Positions 36,012 through 45,196 of a stretch of 64,000 nt of DNA are shown one piece after another. Made by a program: the position numbers and the translations under genes. Every line of letters starts with the position of its first letter. The first letter of the stretch is position 1. This stretch comes from Deltaproteobacteria bacterium. GTDB taxonomy: Bacteria; Desulfobacterota; DSM-4660; Desulfatiglandales; Desulfatiglandaceae. Location: positions 1 to 64,000 of the forward strand of contig JAFDIS010000012.1 in assembly GCA_019307945.1 (NCBI GenBank), in the 5' to 3' direction. Under the pieces are notes generated by a model. That model did not search any database, was not told where the DNA came from, and saw nothing but the letters and a program-made list of their open reading frames with translations.

Positions 36012-36508
36012 GGCAACACAGGAACAGCGGGGGTTGAAGCCTCATGAGCCGGTCATACATAGAGGTCCAGCAACCTGCCTCTGGCCCTCAGAGGCCTCTC
36101 CACGCGCCCGGTGGCACCGTAGATGGCCCGGTCACGCTCGGATTCGTATCCCACGTACAGGACCCTGTGGGCCTCTCCCTCGGTGTGGGCAAACCCGTGC
36201 CCCGCCCTGCCCGCATCAACCTCCACGGCAAAGGGCATGGGAACCATAGGAACAAGGGCGGTCACGGGCTCTGAAGTCACGGTTGTCCCCGGAGTTTGTG
36301 GGAAATAAAAAACTAACAATAATCAACTTAGTTTATCATATTTGATGGGTGTTTCAAGAAAAATATTTCCTGGACTCGTGGAAGGCTTCTCCCGTAGGGG
36401 AGACGAAGACTTTTTGAAATACGGCTCGTTGAGAATTCAAATCCGGCCGCCGGGTCCGGAGGTCCGGGACCGCTCGACGAGGATTGAAAGGCGCCCGGAG
36501 GCAAGGCC
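36012..36508. other. 497-bp gap between the PilZ and small FliL-like genes
   Basis: An 88-codon - strand frame (36053-36319) has no recognised features and no good ribosome site; I do not call it. An AT-rich stretch at 36300-36360 may hold promoter elements. TTTTTGAAATACGG (36411-36424) recurs upstream of the sigma-54 activator gene at about 41576-41589. Confidence 0.5.
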
Positions 36509-36937
36509 ATGGCGTTGAGGCAAACAATGAAATGGACAGCGGGTGTATTGCTCGCGGTGATGCCGCTGGGCATCTTGTGGGTCTATTTTCATCGTCAGGA
36601 GCTCAATATTCCGTTGGCTCCTCCGGGCTCAAAAAAAGAGGAAAGAGTTGAGAAAGGGAGGGTCAAATGCACGGTGATCACGAGTATAGGAAATCGGACA
36701 TCCCTGCGTCTGAAGGTGGCCATTCCCTATAAAGATCCATCCCAGCGCGACGATCTAATGAAAAAAACACCCAGGATACAGCACGATCTGGTGCTGCTTC
36801 TGACACAGCCGGACATGGAGGCCGTATTGAGGACCCGGGATTTCCCGATGCTCAAGCGCCGGATCGCCCAGATCATCAACCGATCCGCGGAAAGACCCGT
36901 GGAGACGGTTTATCTGGAAAATTTTTTCTTGAATTGA
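36509..36937 (+). CDS. Small FliL-like flagellar basal-body protein
   Basis: 142 aa, with CGGAGG upstream of the ATG. One N-terminal membrane segment (WTAGVLLAVMPLGILWVYF) is followed by a periplasmic domain with FliL-like features: LRLKVAIPYKDPSQRDDLMK, IQHDLVLLLTQPDMEAVLRT, and the ending VETVYLENFFLN, close to the V..VYFTxFVxQ end of FliL. FliL supports stator function at the motor. A second, longer FliL-like gene lies in the main operon (53457-54287). It converges on cyaA, 36 bp away. Confidence 0.72.
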   Translation: MALRQTMKWTAGVLLAVMPLGILWVYFHRQELNIPLAPPGSKKEERVEKGRVKCTVITSIGNRTSLRLKVAIPYKDPSQRDDLMKKTPRIQHDLVLLLTQPDMEAVLRTRDFPMLKRRIAQIINRSAERPVETVYLENFFLN

Positions 36938-36973
36938 AAAGCGTCCCGGGCCCGCCACGCCCTCTGCCCCGCA

Positions 36974-39082
36974 TCAGTGAAATCGCTCCGGTACCGGCCC
37001 TCCGTCCGACTGACGTAGGCCGCCGGCCCTTTGCAGCTTCCTACCGGCCGACTCGGGCATGTGCACAAAGGAAAACAGGTTCATTCCCCCCCGCGAAGGA
37101 GGCACTTCTTTTAACGGCAATGCCCTCATGATCCGGTAGAAAACGCGGTTGGCCGCATGGGTGTCCCTCGCCGATTCGGGCAGGTGTACCTTGATTCTGG
37201 CCATGAGTTTTCGGGGGTCGGACTCGCCCAGATCCTCGGCGTAGTCTGCCAGGATGCCCAAACCCTCGGCAAAGGAATGGGTTTCCACGAACATCTCCCC
37301 CCAGCTGTTCTTGTAAACGATATCGAGGGTCTTGGGCCTGTGAAATTTGCGGACCTCCTCCATGTCCACTACGGCGAGGATCTTGGCCTTCACCGCCGCC
37401 CTTTCCAGTGCGGACGGATCGGAGGATGGGTAGAATGCCGGCTGAATAAAGGTGTTCAGGTGTTTGAGCAGGTGAACCAGGTCATTGAGTATGACGCCTG
37501 AGGAATTGGGGTTCATCTCCACGACCGTTCTGGGATATTCGTAGAGGCCGTTGTTGACGAGCCAGGCCGCAGCCTTGACTACGCTTGCGGCTGCAAAGAT
37601 CCGCCATTGTCTCCTCTTCTCCTCGGCCGGATACCACGACGCGTCATAAAGCGTCCATCTCTTCCTGCCCTGCGCGTCGGTACTGTATTCGAATACACAC
37701 CTTTCGAGGACCAGGCGGGTGCCGTTGAGATTGGGGGTATATCGCAGTTTGTCACGTCTCCTGGCGAAAAGGGCCATGAGACGACGTCCCAGGATCGTGA
37801 GATCATACTGGTCGATGGCCTGACCTTCCCCCAGGCGTACCCGCTCAGAGAGGCTCCGGTATGTAGAAAAGAAAAACTGGTTGATTTCGTTAGCAAACTT
37901 TTGTTGTCGGCTGAAGCTCCAGTTCCGAATCTGGTTCAATTCCTCCACCAGATCCAGGGACCAACCCCAGGATTCCATCATCTCTTTGAAGACTTCCACC
38001 TTGTAGTCGCCCCCAGAGGTCTTGATCTTCGTGCGGGTGATCTTGGGGTCCGATTTCAGGTAAAAGGCCCTCCTGAGCAAGTCCATGGTTGACTCCCGGC
38101 CCTGCTTTGCATAGAAATCCAAGACCTTTTCCACAACCAGGAGGTAAGGGTCCATATCTCTGAGTGTGCGTGCCCCGCCCAGCACGCGGCCTTTCAGTTC
38201 CTCACACAGCAAAGGCCCTCCATAGGCGTCGGACAAATACATGTCCATCATGGCCATCTTGAGGATCGATTTGAAAGGATCCTTTATCCCCTTGCCCAAC
38301 TGCCACAGGGCGTTTCCCAGAAACTCGTCCCTGGAAACGCGTTTGAGGAATCCCAGGTCCACATATTCCACGAAATCGAAAGGGGCTTCCCGGACCAGCC
38401 GTTCCCACATGGTTTCATAGGATTCATGGTCCGTTTCGGGGGGAACCACCCACCAGAAGGGGATTTTGCCCGCCACCAGAAGCATGGTCCGATAGCATTC
38501 TTCCTTTAGGAATTTCTTTTGGGACGAACCGACGCTTTCCTCGTCCACCTTACCGAAATCGTTCCGCCGAATCTGTGCCAGGTCCAGGACGAAGAAATGC
38601 ACTTCCATTCCGAAGGTTACCTGGCACCAGTGACTGATCGCTTCGGTCTTCAGTCGAAGTTCCTCCATGGCCTTTTTGGAGGCGACGGTACCGTCAACGC
38701 AAACCCAATAGTCGAAGTCCGATTTCCCGGTGTGCCCCACGGTCCCTATGCTTCCCAGGGTAAAGAGAGTCTCCACCACCGGCCTTTTGATCAGGTATTT
38801 CTGGTAGGCCACATTGCGTTTTCTGAACTCGGGGAAATAGTCGTGGATCACGCGCCTCAAGCGATAAGAGGAGCCGACGCCGAAGACACCGTACCCTTCC
38901 TCGGCTCCGCTCACATACCCCGGCAGATCCACTTCGTTCAAGGTGAGAAGCACAGGGACGATCTCGAGCGCTACAGAGACCTTTTCAGGATCCAGGTCAT
39001 AGGCATGTTGTACCCTGAGCCGGTTGTAGTTCAGGAAGCGCTTTCGGTTCCGCTGGATCTGCCTGAAATCCGGTTCCTTCAC
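36974..39082 (-). CDS. cyaA: Class I adenylate cyclase (CyaA-like)
   Basis: 702 aa. The N-terminal catalytic domain of class I cyclases is recognisable: FTLGSIGTVGHTGKSDFDYW with the nucleotidyltransferase GS and DxDxW residues, then HFFVLDLAQIRRNDFG and SQKKFLKEECYRTMLLVAGK. It is shorter than the enterobacterial enzyme (about 850 aa), with a different C-terminal half. It makes cAMP from ATP. The gene lies alone between convergent fliL-like and a bidirectional terminator, next to motility genes, so cAMP control of motility is possible but not shown. No Crp gene is in the window. Confidence 0.88.
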   Translation of the reverse strand: MKEPDFRQIQRNRKRFLNYNRLRVQHAYDLDPEKVSVALEIVPVLLTLNEVDLPGYVSGAEEGYGVFGVGSSYRLRRVIHDYFPEFRKRNVAYQKYLIKRPVVETLFTLGSIGTVGHTGKSDFDYWVCVDGTVASKKAMEELRLKTEAISHWCQVTFGMEVHFFVLDLAQIRRNDFGKVDEESVGSSQKKFLKEECYRTMLLVAGKIPFWWVVPPETDHESYETMWERLVREAPFDFVEYVDLGFLKRVSRDEFLGNALWQLGKGIKDPFKSILKMAMMDMYLSDAYGGPLLCEELKGRVLGGARTLRDMDPYLLVVEKVLDFYAKQGRESTMDLLRRAFYLKSDPKITRTKIKTSGGDYKVEVFKEMMESWGWSLDLVEELNQIRNWSFSRQQKFANEINQFFFSTYRSLSERVRLGEGQAIDQYDLTILGRRLMALFARRRDKLRYTPNLNGTRLVLERCVFEYSTDAQGRKRWTLYDASWYPAEEKRRQWRIFAAASVVKAAAWLVNNGLYEYPRTVVEMNPNSSGVILNDLVHLLKHLNTFIQPAFYPSSDPSALERAAVKAKILAVVDMEEVRKFHRPKTLDIVYKNSWGEMFVETHSFAEGLGILADYAEDLGESDPRKLMARIKVHLPESARDTHAANRVFYRIMRALPLKEVPPSRGGMNLFSFVHMPESAGRKLQRAGGLRQSDGGPVPERFH

Positions 39083-39100
39083 AGTATCCTTCTCCGGAGA

Positions 39101-39131
39101 AAAAAAGCCATCACCTCAGGATGGCTTTTTC
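39101..39131. terminator. Bidirectional terminator between flgM and cyaA
   Basis: AAAAAAAGCCATC-acctcag-GATGGCTTTTTC: a 6-bp GC stem extended by A/T pairs with T-runs on both strands. It ends the DVU0524-flgM transcript on the - strand. Confidence 0.85.
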
Positions 39132-39155
39132 GGCTACGGTTTGGGTGGGAGCTCT

Positions 39156-39476
39156 TCAATGTCCCATGATATCGAGGAGGCTTTCCCTGATCACCTTTTC
39201 CGCCACCTTGCGGGCGTCCACATGATACTGACCGGTCTGCACGGCCTCCTTGATTCGGTTGACCCTTTCGACCCGTTCCGGCGTTTCGGCCTCCATGGCC
39301 TCGGCGGCCTTTCGGAATTCCTGCGATGCGGTGGAAATGTCCACCCGGGTGGTCCCTTCACTGCCCCGCCCGTCGGCCTTTTCGTCGGCACGCTGTGTGT
39401 CGTCCTTTGTCTTGCCGGCCGCATCCGCGGCATTGGCGAGCATATTTGTATGTTGTGATATTTCCTCTATTTTCAT
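39156..39476 (-). CDS. flgM: Anti-sigma-28 factor FlgM
   Basis: 106 aa from ATG 39476 with GGGAGG upstream. It is a small, charged, probably unfolded N-terminus (KIEEISQHTNMLANAADAAG) followed by the FlgM C-terminal region: TRVDISTASQEFRKAAEAME, then ERVERVNRIKEAVQTGQYHV and ARKVAEKVIRESL. FlgM holds FliA inactive until the hook is complete and is then exported. fliA is in the same cluster (54284-55117). It is probably co-transcribed with the DVU0524-like gene from a FliA-type promoter. Confidence 0.93.
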   Translation of the reverse strand: MKIEEISQHTNMLANAADAAGKTKDDTQRADEKADGRGSEGTTRVDISTASQEFRKAAEAMEAETPERVERVNRIKEAVQTGQYHVDARKVAEKVIRESLLDIMGH

Positions 39477-39551
39477 GTTCTCCCTCCCCCTCAGGGCTAC
39501 GACTGCGAGACACGCCCTCCGCAAGGGTCAGCCCGATTCCCATGAGCAGTC

Positions 39552-39776
39552 TTACATCCCTTCCTCTTCAGCCGCCCTTCCGGGAACCACCTGGGAAATC
39601 AGTTTTTCCGTAATCTGGCTCAGGACCTGTTTTCGTCGGGCGTCCATGGAAATTTCCACCCGATCTCGGATCGCACTCCCACCGGCTTCCGCCTCTTTTG
39701 CCAGACCGGCCCGCCGTTTGAGCTGCGTGCCGTACGTCCTCAGGACATTTCTGACTTGATGACTCGTTATGGTCAT
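39552..39776 (-). CDS. DVU0524-family FlgM-associated protein
   Basis: 74 aa from ATG 39776 with CGGAG 8 nt upstream. The sequence TITSHQVRNVLRTYGTQLKR...DRVEISMDARRKQVLSQITE matches the small family found immediately before flgM in Desulfovibrio and relatives. The motif DRVEIS resembles the S/T-rich RVDIS of FlgM itself, so it may be a FlgM-related partner. Function is unknown. It is the first gene of the two-gene flgM unit. Confidence 0.8.
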   Translation of the reverse strand: MTITSHQVRNVLRTYGTQLKRRAGLAKEAEAGGSAIRDRVEISMDARRKQVLSQITEKLISQVVPGRAAEEEGM

Positions 39777-39802
39777 AACAGCGACTCCGTTTGCCCGATC
39801 TT

Positions 39803-39831
39803 TTAATCGGCACGCCGCTTTTCGAACTTTA
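39803..39831 (-). promoter_or_regulatory. FliA (sigma-28)-type promoter for the DVU0524-like gene and flgM
   Basis: On the - strand: TAAAGTTC, 12-nt spacer, GCCGATTA. The FliA consensus is TAAAGTTT-N11-GCCGATAA, so this differs by one spacer base and small changes. The expected start is about 20 nt before the start codon at 39776. Confidence 0.7.
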
Positions 39832-39994
39832 ATCTTTTTGCGAAGGTCTTGGGATTCGGCGAGGGGGGGGGAATGGGCCGGGTGAGGCGTTTCCCGCACG
39901 GATTTACAGGGAAGAAGTCAAAATCCGTGAATCACCCCGAGAGCCGCCTTCCCGCACGCCCCGCGGGGTGGTGGTGAGCGGCGATGGCCTCCGA

Positions 39995-41386
39995 TCACCC
40001 GGCGTACTGGGAGCGCTCCAGGCCCTGTTTCTTGATCTTTTCCACGAGGGTGGTTCGGTTCATGTTCAGCAGTTTGGCCGCACGGTTTTTCACCCACCCG
40101 GTCTTTTCCAGGGCGCTTAGGATCAGTCGCTTTTCATATTCGTTGACCGCGTGGCTCAGAGAAAAGCCCTCGTCCGGGATGGCCGTCTGAATCACCTGGC
40201 TCACCGCACCCTTTCTCGCAATCTTCTCCGGGAGATCCTCCACAGTGATCTGATCCCCCTCGCACAGGATGACCATCCGCTCGATGATGTTTTCCAGTTC
40301 CCGTACGTTTCCCGGCCAGTCATACCGCTCCAGGGCGCTCATGACCTCTTTGGAGATCCCTTTGACCCCTTTCTTCTTGACCCTTATCATCTTTGACAGG
40401 AAATGATTCACCAACAGGGGAATGTCCCCCGACCTATCCTTGAGGGGTGGCAGTTGGATCGGAATGACCTTCAGCCGGTAGTAGAGATCCTCTCTGAAGG
40501 AACCATCCTCTACGGCCCGGTCCAGGTCTTTGTTTGTGGCTGCCAGAATCCTCACGTCGCACTTGATGGTCCGGGTCCCGCCCAGCCGTTCGAACTCCTG
40601 TTCCTGCAGGACACGAAGCAGCTTGATTTGAAGCTGGGGGCTCATCTCCCCCACCTCATCCAGAAAAATGGTCCCTCCTTTAGCCATCTCGAATCGTCCG
40701 ATACGGGTCTTGATGGCGTGGGTAAAGGCCCCTTTTTCATGTCCGAAAAGCTCGCTCTCGAGCAACTCTCCAGGAATGGCGCCGCAGTTGACGGGGATCA
40801 GGGGCTTGTCCTTTCTTGTGCTGTTGTAATGAATCGCCCGGGCCACCAATTCTTTGCCCGTCCCCGAGGCACCCAGGATCAGGACGGTACTGTCGGTGTC
40901 CGCAACCTTCTCGATGATCCTGAACACCTTCCGCATCTGGGGGCTGTCCCCGATAAAATTCTTGAACTTGTATTTTTCCTTTAACTGCCGTTTAAGGGCA
41001 TAATTCTCCCGTCTGAGTGCCCGGAGCTCCATGGCGCGCCGGATGACCAGGGCGACCTCTTCCATCTTCACGGGCTTGGAGAGATAATCGTAGGCTCCCG
41101 CCTTCATGGCCTCCACGGCGTTTCGGATGCTCGCGTATCCCGTGAGGATGATGCCCACCGCCTCGGGGTCTCTGTCCACGAGGTGTTTGAGCACCGCCAT
41201 GCCGTCCACCTTGGGCATGTTCATGTCAATAAGGGTGACATCGAAGACGTCCTCGTCGAGCATACGCTGGGCCACTTCGCCGTCCGATGCCGTGGCCACC
41301 TCGAAACCTTCCGTCGTCAAGAATTCCGAGAAAGCGTCCCGCACCTTCTCCTCGTCATCCACCACCAAGATTCTGCCTTCGCTCAC
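39995..41386 (-). CDS. Sigma-54-dependent response regulator (NtrC/FlrC type)
   Basis: 463 aa, GTG start with GGAGG 10 nt upstream. The receiver domain (1-120) has the acidic pocket VVDDEE, the phosphorylated aspartate in VTLIDMNMP and the lysine in YLSKPVK. The AAA+ domain has Walker [16 protein letters not shown] and [15 protein letters not shown]. The sigma-54-contacting loop reads GAFTHA, not GAFTGA. Walker B is [14 protein letters not shown]-terminal Fis-type helix-turn-helix follows ([20 protein letters not shown]). Its place at the end of the flagellar operon and the sigma-54 promoters nearby make it the likely flagellar class II/III activator. No cognate kinase is in the window. Confidence 0.9.
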   Translation of the reverse strand: MSEGRILVVDDEEKVRDAFSEFLTTEGFEVATASDGEVAQRMLDEDVFDVTLIDMNMPKVDGMAVLKHLVDRDPEAVGIILTGYASIRNAVEAMKAGAYDYLSKPVKMEEVALVIRRAMELRALRRENYALKRQLKEKYKFKNFIGDSPQMRKVFRIIEKVADTDSTVLILGASGTGKELVARAIHYNSTRKDKPLIPVNCGAIPGELLESELFGHEKGAFTHAIKTRIGRFEMAKGGTIFLDEVGEMSPQLQIKLLRVLQEQEFERLGGTRTIKCDVRILAATNKDLDRAVEDGSFREDLYYRLKVIPIQLPPLKDRSGDIPLLVNHFLSKMIRVKKKGVKGISKEVMSALERYDWPGNVRELENIIERMVILCEGDQITVEDLPEKIARKGAVSQVIQTAIPDEGFSLSHAVNEYEKRLILSALEKTGWVKNRAAKLLNMNRTTLVEKIKKQGLERSQYAG

Positions 41387-41468
41387 GAATCACGCGCCTC
41401 CCCTTGCCAGGACGAATGCAGCGCCTGAACAGGCCCCTCCCCCTAAAACGGTGCCCGTCAAGCCCCTG

Positions 41469-41482
41469 TGCGCCAATTTTTT
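41469..41482 (-). repeat. Direct repeat copy 1 upstream of the sigma-54 activator gene
   Basis: TGCGCCAATTTTTT (+ strand), identical to 41510-41523, 41 bp apart (about four helical turns). Confidence 0.7.
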
Positions 41483-41509
41483 GGCTTGCTCCCGGGCTTC
41501 AAACAGACA

Positions 41510-41523
41510 TGCGCCAATTTTTT
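41510..41523 (-). repeat. Direct repeat copy 2 upstream of the sigma-54 activator gene
   Basis: Second copy of TGCGCCAATTTTTT. It abuts the -10 element of the predicted promoter and would cover the transcription start, as an operator might. Confidence 0.7.
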
Positions 41524-41551
41524 AACATACACAATCGGAGAAAAATATCAA
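41524..41551 (-). promoter_or_regulatory. Sigma-70-type promoter of the sigma-54 activator gene
   Basis: On the - strand TTGATA (41551-41546), 16-bp spacer, TATGTT (41529-41524). Transcription would start near 41517 with a leader of about 130 nt. The 277-bp region 41387-41663 holds no gene. Confidence 0.5.
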
Positions 41552-41663
41552 TGGTTTTTTCCCGATTTTCCCGTTTTTTTGAAATACGGTTCCCGTCAAA
41601 GAAGTGTGGGGGTGAAGGGACGGCTGTCAGGCCTGAAAGAGGAACCCTGAACCCGATCCGGGC

Positions 41664-42110
41664 TCAGTCGGAGGAAGGTCGGGATCGCAGAACCGGGTGC
41701 TGTGTGGAAAGCCCGGAGTTGGCCAGAATCACCTGTCTTCCCACCCGGGACTTGGGATCGATCACCACGGGGGCCAGCAGGTTGGCCGTCATTTCCTCCA
41801 CACGGCCCTCGGGGATGGTGATGAGGGCCAGTACGAACTTCGTGGAACCCTCCTCCAGTCCCAGACATGCCCGGTCCCCCGTGTGAAGGGCTTCAAGAAA
41901 ATCCGGCTTGATCAGCCGGGGGTCAATAGTCAGAAAAGCAAGTTGAGGCAGATCCAGAGACTGGAGCCAAAACAGGGGGGAGTCCTCCTGGTGTTCCAGG
42001 ATTGCGAAGGCTTTCCATTGCGGAAACCCTATCAGTCCATCGGGGAATTGAATCACGCGCTTTTCACTCACCTCCAAATCCCCGAAACGGGTCGTCTCGA
42101 TGATCGGCAT
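41664..42110 (-). CDS. fliW: Flagellar assembly factor FliW
   Basis: 148 aa. Recognised by IETTRFGDLEVSEKRVIQFP near the start, GLIGFPQWKAFAILEHQEDS, FWLQSLDLPQLAFLTIDPRL, and the later region VVIDPKSRVGRQVIL. FliW binds CsrA and blocks it; flagellin displaces FliW, so translation of flagellin is tied to assembly. It starts 6 nt after csrA, the classic csrA-fliW pair. Confidence 0.94.
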   Translation of the reverse strand: MPIIETTRFGDLEVSEKRVIQFPDGLIGFPQWKAFAILEHQEDSPLFWLQSLDLPQLAFLTIDPRLIKPDFLEALHTGDRACLGLEEGSTKFVLALITIPEGRVEEMTANLLAPVVIDPKSRVGRQVILANSGLSTQHPVLRSRPSSD

Positions 42111-42116
42111 ACGGTC

Positions 42117-42377
42117 TCAAACCTCCCCTTCCGAGGGCGGCTCCTGGCTGCGACGCGGAAGCAGGTCCTCACTAATGCGATCCAACTCTTCAGGCACTTC
42201 GGCCGCCCTGATGTTTTGCTCCATTATGCTTTTGTACACCTCCGAACGATACACGGCGGTCGACCTGGGGGCCTCGACCCCCAACTTCACCTGGTTTCCC
42301 CTTATCTCCAGCACGGAAACGACGATGTCGTTTCCGATCATGATGCTTTCTTCCACCTTCCTGGTCAATACAAGCAT
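42117..42377 (-). CDS. csrA: Carbon storage regulator CsrA
   Basis: 86 aa with a strong AAGGAGG site. The core is conserved: [20 protein letters not shown], then [19 protein letters not shown]. CsrA is an RNA-binding translational regulator that binds GGA motifs in leaders. The protein is about 20 residues longer than the enteric one, with a charged C-terminal extension ([19 protein letters not shown]), as in other csrA-fliW lineages. It lies 129 bp after flgL and just before fliW. Confidence 0.95.
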   Translation of the reverse strand: MLVLTRKVEESIMIGNDIVVSVLEIRGNQVKLGVEAPRSTAVYRSEVYKSIMEQNIRAAEVPEELDRISEDLLPRRSQEPPSEGEV

Positions 42378-42506
42378 GGGTACCCTCCTTGGCTCCCACC
42401 CCGGGGATTTTCACTCGTTGGAAAAAGGCACCACCGGACGGCAGCCCCCCGTAGGGCCAGCCCGGCCATTGCGCCTGCAAGCATGCCGCCCTGCGGCCGA
42501 GGTCTA

Positions 42507-43433
42507 CTAGAGATAGTCCACCAGACTCACTTTGAGAATCTTGGAAGATGAGGCCAGCGCTGCCTGATAGGCCACTTGCCTTGATTGCAGATCCATGATG
42601 GCCTCCGCTATGTCCGCGTCCTCGATCCGGGACATACGGTCAGTATAGCTAAGTTTGAGATCGGCGATGATATTTTCTTTCACGTCCAGCCTGATGATCC
42701 GCGTGCCGATATCCGAAATGGCCGCATTCACGGTGGAAAGGTGGTTGTCCAGTTTGGTGAGCGCACCCTGGATCCCGGCAGTAGAGTCGCTTTCCAGGTA
42801 CCCCTTCAGGTCCAGGAGCGTCTTGAAGATGTTGTCCTCGCCGGCCGAAGCATTGCTCCAATCGAAATCATCGTCACCGAAGATCTGCTCTCCGTCTTTG
42901 CCGACCGCCACTTCCAGATCATTTCCTATCTTGATGGAGAAGGCGCTGGCATTGCCTGCGTAAGTGACCTCGGTGGGGGTATCCTCGTCGTCAAAGGAGA
43001 AAGGGGTGGTGTCCGTATTGGTCCCCCCGAATATATACCGATCCCCCACTTTCGAGTTGGCCAGGGCTAGGACCTGCCGCAGGAGACCCTCCACCGTCTC
43101 GGCCGCAGCACTCCGCTCCGAGGACCCCACGTTCTCACTCGCCATCTGGATGGCGAGGGACTTGACCTGGGAAAGGATGTCTTCCACCTGGGTCAGCGCG
43201 GCCTCCCCCGTTTTGAGCCAGGTGCGGCCCATTGTGATGTTGCGCTCCAGTTGTTCCAGATTCTTGATGTCCGACCGCAGGTCCAGCACCGACACCATGC
43301 CCACGGGGTCATCGGAAAGCTTATTGATCCTCTTGCCGGTGCTCACGATTAGATTGGCCCGGAGCATTTGATCGGATACGCGGGTGATATTCGCTTTGAC
43401 GCTGTCGTACACGCTGTTGGTTGAAATCCTCAT
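42507..43433 (-). CDS. flgL: Flagellar hook-associated protein 3 (hook-filament junction)
   Basis: 308 aa. The flagellin-like N-terminus (MRISTNSVYDSVKANITRVS) and C-terminus (QVAYQAALASSSKILKVSLV) form the D0/D1 coiled coils. A variable middle includes KVGDRYIFGGTNTDTTPFSF. It forms the junction between hook and filament with FlgK, whose gene ends 9 nt upstream. It is exported through the flagellar type III apparatus. Confidence 0.93.
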   Translation of the reverse strand: MRISTNSVYDSVKANITRVSDQMLRANLIVSTGKRINKLSDDPVGMVSVLDLRSDIKNLEQLERNITMGRTWLKTGEAALTQVEDILSQVKSLAIQMASENVGSSERSAAAETVEGLLRQVLALANSKVGDRYIFGGTNTDTTPFSFDDEDTPTEVTYAGNASAFSIKIGNDLEVAVGKDGEQIFGDDDFDWSNASAGEDNIFKTLLDLKGYLESDSTAGIQGALTKLDNHLSTVNAAISDIGTRIIRLDVKENIIADLKLSYTDRMSRIEDADIAEAIMDLQSRQVAYQAALASSSKILKVSLVDYL

Positions 43434-43442
43434 GGCGTCCCC

Positions 43443-45194
43443 TTACCTGGTCTCAAGGAGTGTCTGAAACATCTCATCCGCCGTGGAGACCAGCTTGGCC
43501 GCTGCGGAGTAGGCATGTTGAAACTTGATGAGATTAGCCAGTTCCTCGTCAATGGACACGGCCGAGATATTGTTCCGCGTCTCGCTCAGTTCCTCCGCGA
43601 TGACCTCGTTGTATTCCCTCGACCGTGTAATACTCTGACTCCGAATGCCCACCGAACTCTCCAGAGAATACAAATAGCTGCTGATGGTTTCGGTCACAGC
43701 GGAACTTGTGGGTGTGCTCGACCCCCGTGTATAGATATAGTGCGTCATGGAGATTTCTTCGTACTGCAGATCCGCCATGGCCAGGGCATTAGTGTTGTCC
43801 CCTGTCGCAATCTGGCCTGAAGTACCCACCCGCGCCGCCGCGATGAGGTTCTTGTTCGATTCCAGTGCGGAATTCATGTCGGCCGATTCGGCATCGTCAC
43901 CCGTGAAAAAGACATTGATCCCGAGGGCGGCCAGGACATTGCTGTCGTCCCCTGAAAAGGCGAAGGAATACCCTCCGGAGGCGGTTATGGTGAACTTGCC
44001 GTTGCTGACGGAGGCGGTCAAGTGGGTGACGTCGATGGCGTTTATGGCTGAAGCCAGCGAAGAAGCCGTTGTCCCCCCCGCATCGGCGTCGATGGTCAGA
44101 GTCGTAGATGCGGACACCGCTCCGGTGTCGTCGTAGAGCCATAGTTTGAAGGACCCGTCCGTGATCTTGTCATAGAAAGCCAGGCCCGAATCGACAGTAC
44201 CCAGTTCTTCGCCGCTGTCACTGATCGAATAGGCACCCGTGACCGACGTAAACTTCTCAACGCCCGCCCCCAGGCTATGGGTCTGGTTCACTTCCCAGAT
44301 CATGTTCTCGGCCAGTTCGTTCAGGTCCCGCTCATAACTAGGAAGAATAACGTCCCGCATCTCGAGCCAGCCTCCCAGTTTTCCGCCGGTGATGGTGTCG
44401 GTGATGTCCAGGTCCGCAGTCCCGGAGCTTTCCCACCGCACATCGGTTCCGTCGAAGGACAGGTCGTAGGAATCATCTCTGCTCACGAGCACGTATCCCC
44501 TGCCTGTGGTCACCGTGAGGCTGCCGTCTGCGTCTTCGTAATATTGCAGGTCGAGGTACTGGGAAAGACGGGTCACCAGTGCCTGCCTTTTATCATACAG
44601 GTCATTGGGCGTCGAAAATACCCCCAAACCCGCAATCTGTTCGTTTAGCCCGGCGATTTCCGCGGTCAGTTCGTTGATTTGGTCAACGCCCGCGTCCAGG
44701 GCAAGGTTGATCTGTTTCTCCAGTTGGTCGAAATCGCCCGAAAGGTCGTTGAGGGCCTGGCAGACAAGGGCGCCCCGCTCGTAAAGCGCGCTCCTTTCGG
44801 CGAGGCCCGAAGGGTTGTTGGCCAGATCGTGCCACGCATTCCAGAAGTCGGTCAGGTGGCTGCTCAAGCTACCGGAGGAACTCTCGTTTAACAGGGCCTC
44901 CAGCGCGGCCATGTAGGCCTCTTCCTCCTCCATGGCCTTCAGATCACTCCTTCTCTGCATCAGGCGTTCCTCGATAAGGTTGTCCACGTTGCGGACCACC
45001 TCGTCCACATCCACCCCACGGCCCAGCACCACCCCGGCGTAAGGCGCAGGATCCCTGGCCGAAAGGACCGGGATCTGGCGTGTATAACCCTCCGTGTTCA
45101 CGTTGGCTATGTTGTGGCCCACCACGTCCAGGGCCGTTTGCTGCGCCAGGAGGGCGTCACGCGCAGTACTCAACAGGAGTCCGATGCCGCTCAT
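43443..45194 (-). CDS. flgK: Flagellar hook-associated protein 1
   Basis: 583 aa. The N-terminal rod/hook signature ALDVVGHNIANVNTEGYTRQ, QALNDLSGDFDQLEKQI, and the C-terminal ELANLIKFQHAYSAAAKLVS are diagnostic. The middle is variable, rich in D/T/S. It is the first junction protein on the hook and is coupled to flgN (2-nt gap), its export chaperone, and to flgL. Confidence 0.94.
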   Translation of the reverse strand: MSGIGLLLSTARDALLAQQTALDVVGHNIANVNTEGYTRQIPVLSARDPAPYAGVVLGRGVDVDEVVRNVDNLIEERLMQRRSDLKAMEEEEAYMAALEALLNESSSGSLSSHLTDFWNAWHDLANNPSGLAERSALYERGALVCQALNDLSGDFDQLEKQINLALDAGVDQINELTAEIAGLNEQIAGLGVFSTPNDLYDKRQALVTRLSQYLDLQYYEDADGSLTVTTGRGYVLVSRDDSYDLSFDGTDVRWESSGTADLDITDTITGGKLGGWLEMRDVILPSYERDLNELAENMIWEVNQTHSLGAGVEKFTSVTGAYSISDSGEELGTVDSGLAFYDKITDGSFKLWLYDDTGAVSASTTLTIDADAGGTTASSLASAINAIDVTHLTASVSNGKFTITASGGYSFAFSGDDSNVLAALGINVFFTGDDAESADMNSALESNKNLIAAARVGTSGQIATGDNTNALAMADLQYEEISMTHYIYTRGSSTPTSSAVTETISSYLYSLESSVGIRSQSITRSREYNEVIAEELSETRNNISAVSIDEELANLIKFQHAYSAAAKLVSTADEMFQTLLETR

Positions 45195-45196
45195 GG

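Noticed and set aside
36053-36319. 88-codon - strand frame between the PilZ and FliL-like genes
   Set aside because: No recognised motif, no ribosome site, Pro/Arg/Gly-rich composition as in non-coding GC-rich DNA.
36411-36424. TTTTTGAAATACGG shared with 41576-41589
   Set aside because: The copies are oriented differently relative to their genes and match no known promoter; probably chance, so only noted in the gap entry.
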